From Schleiferiaceae bacterium (lineage in GTDB: Bacteria > Bacteroidota > Bacteroidia > Flavobacteriales > Schleiferiaceae): 21,727 nt of DNA. Of this stretch, positions 7,269 to 14,204 are shown in pieces. The first letter of the stretch is position 1. Every line of letters begins with the position of its first letter. The stretch spans positions 1 to 21,727 of the forward strand of contig JAKMGS010000014.1 of NCBI GenBank assembly GCA_022424815.1. The letters run 5' to 3'. Under the pieces are notes generated by a model. It worked only from the letters and a program-made list of their open reading frames with translations. It did not search any database and was not told the DNA's origin. Both the position numbers and the translations under genes were made by a program.

Positions 7269-9266
7269 ATGGAGCAATTCGTAGTATCAGCAAGAAAGTA
7301 CCGTCCCCAGGCCTTCGAAGCCGTGGTGGGTCAGTCACACATTACCGATACGCTGCTCAAAAGCGTGGAGAACGATCACCTGGCGCAAGCACTGCTTTTC
7401 TGCGGTCCGCGCGGGGTTGGAAAAACTACTTGTGCGCGCATTCTCGCGAAAGTCATCAATGCAGGCGCCAACCTCAAGGACGATGAATTAGCCTTAAACA
7501 TCTTCGAACTCGATGCTGCCTCCAACAATTCGGTGGACGATATTCGACGTTTGATTGACCAAGTCCGCTTCGCACCACAAACCGGAAAGTTTAAGGTCTA
7601 CATCATTGATGAGGTCCACATGCTCTCTCAACAAGCCTTCAACGCGTTCCTTAAAACATTGGAAGAGCCGCCGGCACATGCCATGTTCATCTTGGCCACC
7701 ACAGAGAAGCACAAGATCATTCCGACCATCCTCTCCCGTTGTCAAATTTTCGACTTCAAGCGCATTACCGTTGAAGATATCGTCAACCACCTCGCCTACG
7801 TTGCAGAGCAAGAAAGCATCAATGCCGAACCAGAAGCCCTGCACATGATTGCAGAAAAGGCAGATGGCGCCTTGCGCGATGCGTTGAGTTTGTTCGACCG
7901 CATGATCAGTTTCAGCGGCAACACCTTAACCTACACCCAAGTTGTTGAAGTCCTCGACATCCTCGATTACAACTACTATTTCAAAGGTTTAGAGCTCGCA
8001 CAAAGCGTGAACTACCCCGATCTTCTGCTACTATATAATGAAGTATTGGACAAAGGATTCAACGGACATGAGTTTGTTGTCGGTATGGCCAAGCACTTTA
8101 GAGATCTATTGGTGGCACGAGAGGCCAAAACCGTAGAACTACTCGAAGTAGGCCCCGCAATTAAAGAGCGCTATTTGAAACAAAGCGCTGCCTCTTCCAC
8201 CCGCTTCTTGCTTCACGGTCTCAAGGTCTTCAACGAGCTTGACGGACAATACAAGAATTCGAGCCAGCCAAGGATCTTGGTAGAATTGGGTCTTTTGAAA
8301 CTAGTCGAGTTCATCTCGCAAGAAAAAAAAAAGCAGCAGCCCCAGGTAAATAGCGCCACTGCGGATTCCACGGACGGCTTTTTGCCAGATTCACTTCCCA
8401 AGCGCGATCAGAGTGCACCTGCAGCACCCGCTCCAGTGGCTCCTGCCGCGCCAGTCGAGGCGGCACCGGCACCGACCGCTCCTACAGATTCCGCTACTCG
8501 AGAAGAGCCCGCAAAGCCAACTCCTACCGCGCCTGCTGAGCCTGCTGAGCAAGCAACGCCTGCTTCACCAGCCACTGCGATCGATCCGCTAGAAGCACCA
8601 GAATCATTACCGGACGAGCCCGTTACCGCGCCACCTGTGGTCGATCCAGCGGCAGCCTTCGACACAGATCCTACACCTACCCCGGCTCCATCGCCCACAC
8701 CTCCAGCCTCAACCACTCCGGCCATCACGCCAAGACGCAACACGGGTAGACGTGTGGTCCAACGAGATGCCCGACTAACGACAAGCGGGTTGTCGGTCAT
8801 GGACACCCTCAACAACATTGAAAAACAAGAAGGTGCTGTTCCAGAAAAAACAGAAGTTCAAGACGGAGCTGTACCGGATATCCCAGTGGTTGCAGGTGGA
8901 CCTACGGAAGTATATTCTAAAAAAGAGCTGGAAACAGCTATCACGGAATATGCCAAAAGACGCGATGTAAAGACGGCGGTACGCAGTCTGCTCATGGGTC
9001 AAATGCCAAAGATTCTCGACAAGAACACCCTAGAGATGGAGGTGGACAACAACATCGAGATGGGGTATTTCAATGAGGAGCAACAGAAATTGGTCCCTTA
9101 TCTGCGCACCAAACTCAAGAACGCAAACATTCGCTTCGAGGTTAAAATGGTAGAACGCGAGCAAACGCGTAAGCTGTATTTGCCAGAGGAGAAATTCATA
9201 TACATGGCAGAAAAGAACCCGAATTTGGTGTATCTGCGTCAGAAAATTCAAACGGATCTCGAATAA
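7269..9266 (+). CDS. dnaX: DNA polymerase III subunit gamma/tau
   Basis: The ATPase of the clamp loader, which opens the sliding clamp and (as tau) ties the loader to polymerase and helicase. 665 residues. The AAA+ part shows Walker A GPRGVGKTT (46-54), Walker B DEVH (114-117) and the arginine-finger SRC (156-158), then the loader collar to about residue 350. Residues ~353-510 are a low-complexity Ala/Pro/Thr linker. The tau-specific C-terminus runs to 665 (KRRDVKTAVRSLLMGQ segment). The cysteines that bind zinc between Walker A and Walker B in E. coli are missing; only C55 is left. Ten consecutive A (8323-8332) fall at codons 352-355, exactly where the collar ends, with stop codons soon after in both other frames. 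A short gamma form is therefore likely (see separate entry). The start is ATG 7269, divergent from rpsF. The stop overlaps the next gene's start (TAATG). Confidence 0.97.
   Translation: MEQFVVSARKYRPQAFEAVVGQSHITDTLLKSVENDHLAQALLFCGPRGVGKTTCARILAKVINAGANLKDDELALNIFELDAASNNSVDDIRRLIDQVRFAPQTGKFKVYIIDEVHMLSQQAFNAFLKTLEEPPAHAMFILATTEKHKIIPTILSRCQIFDFKRITVEDIVNHLAYVAEQESINAEPEALHMIAEKADGALRDALSLFDRMISFSGNTLTYTQVVEVLDILDYNYYFKGLELAQSVNYPDLLLLYNEVLDKGFNGHEFVVGMAKHFRDLLVAREAKTVELLEVGPAIKERYLKQSAASSTRFLLHGLKVFNELDGQYKNSSQPRILVELGLLKLVEFISQEKKKQQPQVNSATADSTDGFLPDSLPKRDQSAPAAPAPVAPAAPVEAAPAPTAPTDSATREEPAKPTPTAPAEPAEQATPASPATAIDPLEAPESLPDEPVTAPPVVDPAAAFDTDPTPTPAPSPTPPASTTPAITPRRNTGRRVVQRDARLTTSGLSVMDTLNNIEKQEGAVPEKTEVQDGAVPDIPVVAGGPTEVYSKKELETAITEYAKRRDVKTAVRSLLMGQMPKILDKNTLEMEVDNNIEMGYFNEEQQKLVPYLRTKLKNANIRFEVKMVEREQTRKLYLPEEKFIYMAEKNPNLVYLRQKIQTDLE
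8322..8353 (+). promoter_or_regulatory. dnaX: A10 slippage site in dnaX with stop codons in both shifted frames (gamma-form signal)
   Basis: In the reading frame the site is GAA AAA AAA AAG. If one A is added (or a -1 shift occurs), six codons follow and the frame ends at TAG 8351-8353, giving about 361 residues ending AAAPGK. If one A is lost (or +1), the frame ends at TAA 8347-8349, giving about 359 residues ending SSSPR. Both products stop right after the clamp-loader collar, like gamma. Thermus thermophilus dnaX makes gamma by transcriptional slippage on a run of nine A, and E. coli by ribosomal -1 frameshifting on A6G. No strong stem-loop is evident just downstream, which favours transcriptional slippage. 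Confidence 0.7.
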
Positions 9267-10120
9267 TGCGCCGGGTCCTGCTCATAGCACTGGTGCTGTT
9301 TTCGTTCAACGCACAGGCCCAACTTGATTGGTGGAATCAAATACATAATTGGGACGGAGCGACGCCCTGGACGCAATACATGAAATATTCTCATGCTTAC
9401 CTCGGCCCAAATGCCATTCCTATTCCGACCCTTCAGCGCAGTGACCGCAGCTATTTTAAAAGCAGCTCACAGATGAGCCTCATCGAGGACGATAGCTTCT
9501 TGAGCTTGCACAACGAATTGCATTGGGACAGAGGCCATACGCAGATTCACATCACACATCAGAGCATAGAGTATTACCGCACCTCCACCGAACTGCGCGA
9601 CTATCGCATCTCACGAGACGAGGACAGCGAAGGTGTGCTCGCTGGTGATGTGTTGATCGATATCAGCACCCGACTATGGGAAAGAGATCTTGAAGCCCTG
9701 TGGTTTACGTTTCACACCAAAACGGCTGCTGGACCGCTACCTCAAGCGCGGTTTACCGATGCCCCAGGCTATGCCTTTTTCTTTTCGCATCAAAAGAGCT
9801 TTGGCGACATAGGTCGCTGGGAACCGACAATCACCACGGATGCCGGGTTCCAAGTCTATCAAACCCATTGGATCGATTACCCACAAAACGACGGATTTGT
9901 AGGAAACATTAGGCTTCAACTACAAAAGGAGGAGACTATTGTGCGTGCTCAAGTCCGTACTTTCTCAGGATACTTTCAAGATGGGGATTGGCCACGACTG
10001 CTGGAGTTGCAGTGGAACCATAATTTGGCTTTTGGACAAACACAATTGGGCTGGACTCGCGGGCTGAACGATTACCCCTTCTCCTTTTTGACCGTCGGGC
10101 TTGTTTGTTGGTTAGATTAA
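9266..10120 (+). CDS. Secreted protein of unknown function, probably beta-rich envelope protein
   Basis: 284 residues, not recognised. Residues 1-18 form a signal peptide (MRRVLLIALVLFSFNAQA, then QLDWW), so the protein is exported. The rest is rich in aromatic residues and short alternating strands with a final FSFLTVGLVCWLD. It resembles an outer-membrane beta-barrel or a periplasmic beta protein. There is no lipoprotein cysteine and no T9SS sorting tail. Its ATG shares one base with the dnaX stop (TAATG), so translation is probably coupled to dnaX and it has no separate promoter. Its last 9 bases overlap the convergent glycosyltransferase gene. Coupling to dnaX may be only a matter of genome packing; a role in replication is not suggested by an exported protein. 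Confidence 0.8.
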   Translation: MRRVLLIALVLFSFNAQAQLDWWNQIHNWDGATPWTQYMKYSHAYLGPNAIPIPTLQRSDRSYFKSSSQMSLIEDDSFLSLHNELHWDRGHTQIHITHQSIEYYRTSTELRDYRISRDEDSEGVLAGDVLIDISTRLWERDLEALWFTFHTKTAAGPLPQARFTDAPGYAFFFSHQKSFGDIGRWEPTITTDAGFQVYQTHWIDYPQNDGFVGNIRLQLQKEETIVRAQVRTFSGYFQDGDWPRLLELQWNHNLAFGQTQLGWTRGLNDYPFSFLTVGLVCWLD

Positions 10121-10966
10121 AAACCGCAAACGCCACTTAAGTCGAGCAGGCACTTCTACCCCTTCGGCTTTACGCAACGCTTCTTCCTTCCAATGCTTTT
10201 GCATGGCCTGATCGCCACGCTTCTTATAGGTGCGAGCCAACTCATAGGCTTTGCGAACCTCGTAGAGTGCAAATTGAGCATCAGTAATATGGCCCAATTC
10301 CCTCGCCTTCTCCACCGCTCGCATCACCTTATCCACATGCCCTTCGGCATCAGCTGTCATCCCGAAATCCAATCTGTATTTGGTCGTACAATGCGGAATC
10401 TTCATGGGCATCACACCCTTAGTGAACAACCCCAGATAGGCGCCAGCGTCCTCCTGCAACTCGCGATCTTCCTCCCAACGAAACGCCACATTCGAGCGCA
10501 TAACCACCGTGCTCGGGACAATGGGATTCAAGGCCAAGAAATCTTCTACGGTTCGAATCTTCGGGCAAGCACGCTCGCGCATCCTAGCCCCAACATCCCC
10601 TGGACTCCATTCAAAAATGGGTGTGTAAAACCATTGTACAGCCGGGAATTTCTCCAAATAGCGCACCGCAATGCCCAATTTATTCCCGCCCCACACATCG
10701 TCTGCATCCAAAAACGCCCAAGCCTCCCCGGTCGCTTTGTCCATCCCCGCATTGCGCGCCGCGCCCAGACCTGCATTTGCCTGTTGCACCAATACCAGGG
10801 GCAGTACCTCCTGGTAGGCACGTGCAATATCCGCCGTATCATCGGTAGAACCGTCGTCCACCACGATAACTTCGTGCGGGGCGTGGTTCTGGGCTTGCAC
10901 AGAATCCAACGCTTCGTGAAGCGTTGCCCCCGCATTGTAGGCTGGTATGATGATGGAAATCTTCAT
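10112..10966 (-). CDS. Family 2 glycosyltransferase
   Basis: A 284-residue GT2 (GT-A fold) enzyme that transfers a sugar from a nucleotide-sugar donor; cytoplasmic or at the inner leaflet. It starts MKISIIIPAYNAGATLHEAL, shows VVDDGSTDDT (residues ~36-45) for donor binding, the NAGLGAARNAGM turn, and FLDADDVW (~89-96), the DxD-type metal site. The C-terminal ~80 residues are helical and basic. The ATG directly abuts the TAA of the upstream sulfotransferase-glycosyltransferase gene (zero spacing), so the two are surely one translational unit. Its 3' end overlaps the convergent secreted-protein gene by 9 bases. The neighbours suggest building of a sulfated surface glycan; the sugar specificity cannot be read. 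Confidence 0.93.
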   Translation of the reverse strand: MKISIIIPAYNAGATLHEALDSVQAQNHAPHEVIVVDDGSTDDTADIARAYQEVLPLVLVQQANAGLGAARNAGMDKATGEAWAFLDADDVWGGNKLGIAVRYLEKFPAVQWFYTPIFEWSPGDVGARMRERACPKIRTVEDFLALNPIVPSTVVMRSNVAFRWEEDRELQEDAGAYLGLFTKGVMPMKIPHCTTKYRLDFGMTADAEGHVDKVMRAVEKARELGHITDAQFALYEVRKAYELARTYKKRGDQAMQKHWKEEALRKAEGVEVPARLKWRLRFLI

Positions 10967-12736
10967 TTAGTGCGGAAAGAAGGTTTTAGGGAACAATTTG
11001 GCAGCTATACGCTTTGCAGGTTTTTTCAATCCAAGGGCCTTGATCATACCCCCAACACTTTTGATTAAAGCACTTTTGAACAGATATATTGGCAATCCGT
11101 TTCGATAACCTCGAAAGATTTTATAAAGTCTCATATTGTTCTTCATAACGTCCAATGACCAACGCATTGAAAAGACGTTACCCGCCCACCACATAGCAAC
11201 TTGACCTCGCGCAGCAGTGATGTATGATTCCGAGGTCCATTGCTCCTCTTCGAAAATTTCATACATGGCTAAAATTTCATCAAATGCTTCATAACCAGCA
11301 ATTGATCGACTGCGTTGTGTTTGAGTATGGAAGCGAAAATAGTTACGCGCAGTGGCAAAAAACATCAAGTCCCCATGCTGAAGTAATCGGGCATAAAAAA
11401 GCCAATCTCCGTTCAATCTCCATGTCGTTGCGGGTGCCCCAACCAGATCAAAGGTGCTCTTGCGCATCAAGACCCCGCTTGCGTTGGGAATGGTGTTAGA
11501 AAAAACCATCTTTTGAGCCACCTCTTCTTGGCCGTTACACGTGAAATCGCGTGTCCATCTAGAGGCATCGCCAAAAATGAATCCATAATCCTCCTTAAAA
11601 TCACGTAGAAATTTACCACGTTCATCCACCATATGGCTATGACTGTAGGCGATAACAGCGCGATCATTGGATTCAAGGGCTTGCACGTGTAGGGCAAGCA
11701 TATCTTCAGCAGCATAGTCGTCGCTTTCGGCGATCCACAGGTATTTCCCTTGGGCCCAATTCGCTCCTTTTTCCCATTGCGCAAATGGACTTCCGGAATT
11801 TGTATCGTTGAACATCAATGAGATACGTTCATCTTCTTTCGCGACACGCTTAATGATGTATCTACTTTCATCAGTGGAACAATCGTCCATTATAAGGACC
11901 TCAATGTTCTGATAAGTTTGATTGATTATGGAGTGGATTCTTTGCTCTATGAACGATGCATGATTATAATTCGGAACAATCACACTGACCAATGGTCCAT
12001 CGGTAGGAAATACAACGGTTCTTTCCTCTATATTGCGCTTTTCTATCTTATTTCGAGCTTCGAAACCATTCATCTTGCCCGGTTTAACCCCAGCAAACTG
12101 ATACAATCCAAACCACGTTTTACGTTGGGTTTCAGGATCAGTACTCACCAAATCTTCATAATGAACGGCTCGAAAATCTACACCTAATACCTTCAAGTTA
12201 GCAGATGTATGTTGGTTATAGAATCTATGTAGGTTCAATGCCGATTCCTCATTCAGGCTACTTTGTGCTTCATCAGTTTTCCCTTGACGGCGTAATAAGC
12301 TGCTGGCCACTGCCTGCTCATCACGCAAAACCCAGATAACTTTAGCATCAGGATAGCGCTTGAGCCACCAAGGCAGGGTAAGGCAGAGTCGCGGATCTTT
12401 GATGAGCCATGGCCCGTTGTAGTGCATCTTTTGGCGCCAGGTATTCCCGCTTTTTACCTTGAGATGTGCCGCGTACAAATGCGTGGAATCAAGTTCTGGC
12501 TGAAAATTGGCCAAGGCTTGTTCAAGAGTATCTCTCGTGGGCGGCTGCCACCAATTCCCTCCTGCAGTCTCTAACATTCTCTCGTTCAAGTCGACAGCAT
12601 ATAGTGCCTCCCTATTGTGATCGCAAATGGCTCCTGAATATACCCCCGCACTATTCAGCGCCTCAGCGACCATAGTCGTACCGCTACGGTGCATACCTAG
12701 AATTAAAACCGGGGGTTGTACTTTGCTTTTTAACAC
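10967..12736 (-). CDS. Sulfotransferase-glycosyltransferase (GT2) fusion protein
   Basis: A two-domain enzyme. Residues are numbered from the most upstream possible start (TTG 12763). The N-terminal sulfotransferase (about 17-210) has the 5'-phosphosulfate loop GMHRSGTT (23-30), the KDPRLCLTLPWWLKRYPDA segment, and the 3'-phosphate site RDEQAVASSLLRR (147-159). The GT2 domain follows at about 256-500: VSVIVPNYNHASFIEQRIHS, DDCSTDES (293-300) and AESDD (345-349). It should sulfate and glycosylate in the same pathway, possibly the same acceptor (inference). No in-frame ATG lies before the PAPS loop. GTG at 12736 is preferred because TTG 12751 or 12763 would overlap the divergent gene's start. 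The downstream GT2 gene abuts its stop. The distal GT2 half is more AT-rich than the N-terminal half. The domains are certain; the start is not. Confidence 0.88.
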   Translation of the reverse strand: MLKSKVQPPVLILGMHRSGTTMVAEALNSAGVYSGAICDHNREALYAVDLNERMLETAGGNWWQPPTRDTLEQALANFQPELDSTHLYAAHLKVKSGNTWRQKMHYNGPWLIKDPRLCLTLPWWLKRYPDAKVIWVLRDEQAVASSLLRRQGKTDEAQSSLNEESALNLHRFYNQHTSANLKVLGVDFRAVHYEDLVSTDPETQRKTWFGLYQFAGVKPGKMNGFEARNKIEKRNIEERTVVFPTDGPLVSVIVPNYNHASFIEQRIHSIINQTYQNIEVLIMDDCSTDESRYIIKRVAKEDERISLMFNDTNSGSPFAQWEKGANWAQGKYLWIAESDDYAAEDMLALHVQALESNDRAVIAYSHSHMVDERGKFLRDFKEDYGFIFGDASRWTRDFTCNGQEEVAQKMVFSNTIPNASGVLMRKSTFDLVGAPATTWRLNGDWLFYARLLQHGDLMFFATARNYFRFHTQTQRSRSIAGYEAFDEILAMYEIFEEEQWTSESYITAARGQVAMWWAGNVFSMRWSLDVMKNNMRLYKIFRGYRNGLPIYLFKSALIKSVGGMIKALGLKKPAKRIAAKLFPKTFFPH

Positions 12737-12745
12737 GTAATTTCG
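12716..12745 (+). promoter_or_regulatory. Candidate promoter of the stand-alone sulfotransferase
   Basis: TTG (12716-12718), a 19-base spacer, then TAATTTCG (12738-12745), one mismatch from TAnnTTTG. It ends 5 bases before the ATG at 12751, so the mRNA would be leaderless. The whole element lies inside the 5' end of the divergent fusion gene. Confidence 0.5.
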
Positions 12746-12750
12746 GGCCA

Positions 12751-13503
12751 ATGTCGAATTCAAAGAAACTCGTTTTTATCCACATCCCAAAGACCGCAGG
12801 GACTTCCTTGCGATTATTGTTGGAGTCAAATTACCGCGAAGACGAGCGAATAGGCATCTATTCCCATGAAAATCTGGACCAAAGATTGGCCGAAGCCTTG
12901 GCCGAGCCCAAGATCAAATGCATCTATGGCCACTTCCCGCTGCGCCCCGTAGTGGCTGAATCTGAGGCCATGGTGATGACCTTGCTGCGCGAGCCCATCG
13001 CCCGCAGCATGAGCCATTACAACCACTACAGTAAACGCATGAACGAAAAGCACGAGAAGCTCATGGAGGATATTCATACGCCTGAGGACTTCACGAGATT
13101 AGTGCAGAGCAACAACCGTCAAACGGCGTTTTTGAGTGGGTATTTGAATCAGCAAGAGTTCTTGAAGGACCCCACAGTTTTGGAGAAGGCTTTAAAGAAC
13201 TTTGACCGATTAGATGCTGTAGGCTTCACCGAGCAATACGCTGCATCTATCGCCTATTTTGGAGAGCTGCTGGATTGGAAGAACACCCAAGTGGAGCACC
13301 ACAACAAGGGCGGCAAGAAAACGGTAGAGCAGGGAACGATTTGGGCGGAGATGAATGCCTATGATCTGCCCCTCTATGCTGCCGCGGTAGAGCGATTTTC
13401 ACCTACGCTAAAAGCCTACGAAGGACATGCCCCTCGCATTCCAAAACCACCAATAAAAACTAGGATTGCAAACTATTTTCGTGCTCTGAGCTCGAAATTC
13501 TGA
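12751..13503 (+). CDS. Sulfotransferase of the heparan-sulfate 2-O-sulfotransferase-like family
   Basis: A 250-residue, PAPS-dependent sulfotransferase of the Sulfotransfer_2 type, whose eukaryotic members sulfate glycosaminoglycan sugars. The PAPS loop is IHIPKTAGTSL (residues ~10-20). The 3'-phosphate site is LREPIARSMSHYNHY (~79-93), with the family R...S spacing. No signal peptide or membrane anchor is seen, so it would act in the cytoplasm on a lipid-linked or activated sugar, unlike the Golgi enzymes. It is divergent from the sulfotransferase-GT2 fusion, with start codons 14 bases apart or overlapping, and its last 31 bases overlap the end of lptB on the other strand. Context suggests a role in sulfating a surface polysaccharide or LPS glycan. 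The acceptor is unknown. Confidence 0.88.
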   Translation: MSNSKKLVFIHIPKTAGTSLRLLLESNYREDERIGIYSHENLDQRLAEALAEPKIKCIYGHFPLRPVVAESEAMVMTLLREPIARSMSHYNHYSKRMNEKHEKLMEDIHTPEDFTRLVQSNNRQTAFLSGYLNQQEFLKDPTVLEKALKNFDRLDAVGFTEQYAASIAYFGELLDWKNTQVEHHNKGGKKTVEQGTIWAEMNAYDLPLYAAAVERFSPTLKAYEGHAPRIPKPPIKTRIANYFRALSSKF

Positions 13504-14204
13504 CCTAGGTATACCTTACGTACTTGTTCGTCCGCAGCCAACTCTTCAGCGGTACCGCTTTTTAAGATTTTACCTTCAAACATCAAATACGTGCGATCTG
13601 TAATGGCCAGGGTCTCCTGTACATTATGATCTGTAATGAGTATACCGATATTTTTCTCCTTGAGACCCGCAACAATATTTTGAATGTCCTCGACGGCAAT
13701 GGGATCTACGCCGGCAAAAGGCTCATCCAATAGAATGAATTTTGGCTTTGTTGCCAAAGCACGAGCAATCTCCGTCCTGCGGCGCTCTCCACCACTGAGT
13801 AAATCTCCACGAGTCTCACGAATATGCTGAAGTCCAAATTCATTGAGAAGCTCTTCCAAGCGTTCCAACTGTTCAGCTTTTGAAAGAGAGGTCATTTCTA
13901 ATACACCTTTAATGTTGTCCTCAACGCTCAACTTACGGAATACCGATGCTTCTTGCGCCAGGTAGCCTATTCCCATCTGGGCGCGCTTATACATTGGAAG
14001 TTTCTCTATCGGAGTATCGTCGAGTAATACGTTACCGCTGTAGGGGCGAATAAGGCCCACTACAGTATAAAAACTAGTTGTTTTACCGGCACCGTTCGGC
14101 CCAAGTAGGCCTACAATCTCGCCTTGATTCACCTCAAAACTCACATCATTTACCACAGTGCGAGCGCGGTACTTCTTGACAATATTTCTTGCTTCTAACT
14201 TCAA
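13473..14204 (-). CDS. lptB: LPS export ABC transporter ATP-binding protein LptB
   Basis: 243 residues. The ATPase powers extraction of lipopolysaccharide from the inner membrane by LptFG and its passage along the Lpt bridge. Walker A is GPNGAGKTT (~35-43), the Q-loop follows in YLAQEASVFRKLSV, the LptB-type signature is LSGGERRRTEIARAL, Walker B is FILLDEPFAGVDP, and the H-loop is ITDHNV. These are diagnostic for LptB rather than a generic ABC ATPase. The start is TTG at 14204. Family alignment (MKL.A.N..KKY) puts the start there, and this TTG overlaps the tatC stop as TTGA, which points to coupled translation. The 3' end overlaps the convergent sulfotransferase by 31 bases, so the last ~10 codons of each gene are antisense to each other. 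Confidence 0.96.
   Translation of the reverse strand: MKLEARNIVKKYRARTVVNDVSFEVNQGEIVGLLGPNGAGKTTSFYTVVGLIRPYSGNVLLDDTPIEKLPMYKRAQMGIGYLAQEASVFRKLSVEDNIKGVLEMTSLSKAEQLERLEELLNEFGLQHIRETRGDLLSGGERRRTEIARALATKPKFILLDEPFAGVDPIAVEDIQNIVAGLKEKNIGILITDHNVQETLAITDRTYLMFEGKILKSGTAEELAADEQVRKVYLGQNFELRARK

Noticed and set aside
8408..8818. A 136-codon open frame on the minus strand rich in Gly, Ala and Val
   Set aside because: It is the antisense shadow of the Ala/Pro/Thr linker of dnaX; low-complexity GC-rich codons keep the opposite frame open. No signal peptide, motif or promoter supports it.
10112..13503. A recently inserted mobile glycan island
   Set aside because: No transposase, integrase, tRNA or flanking direct repeat is visible, and both borders overlap the neighbouring coding ends, which argues for long-term fitting and not a recent insertion.
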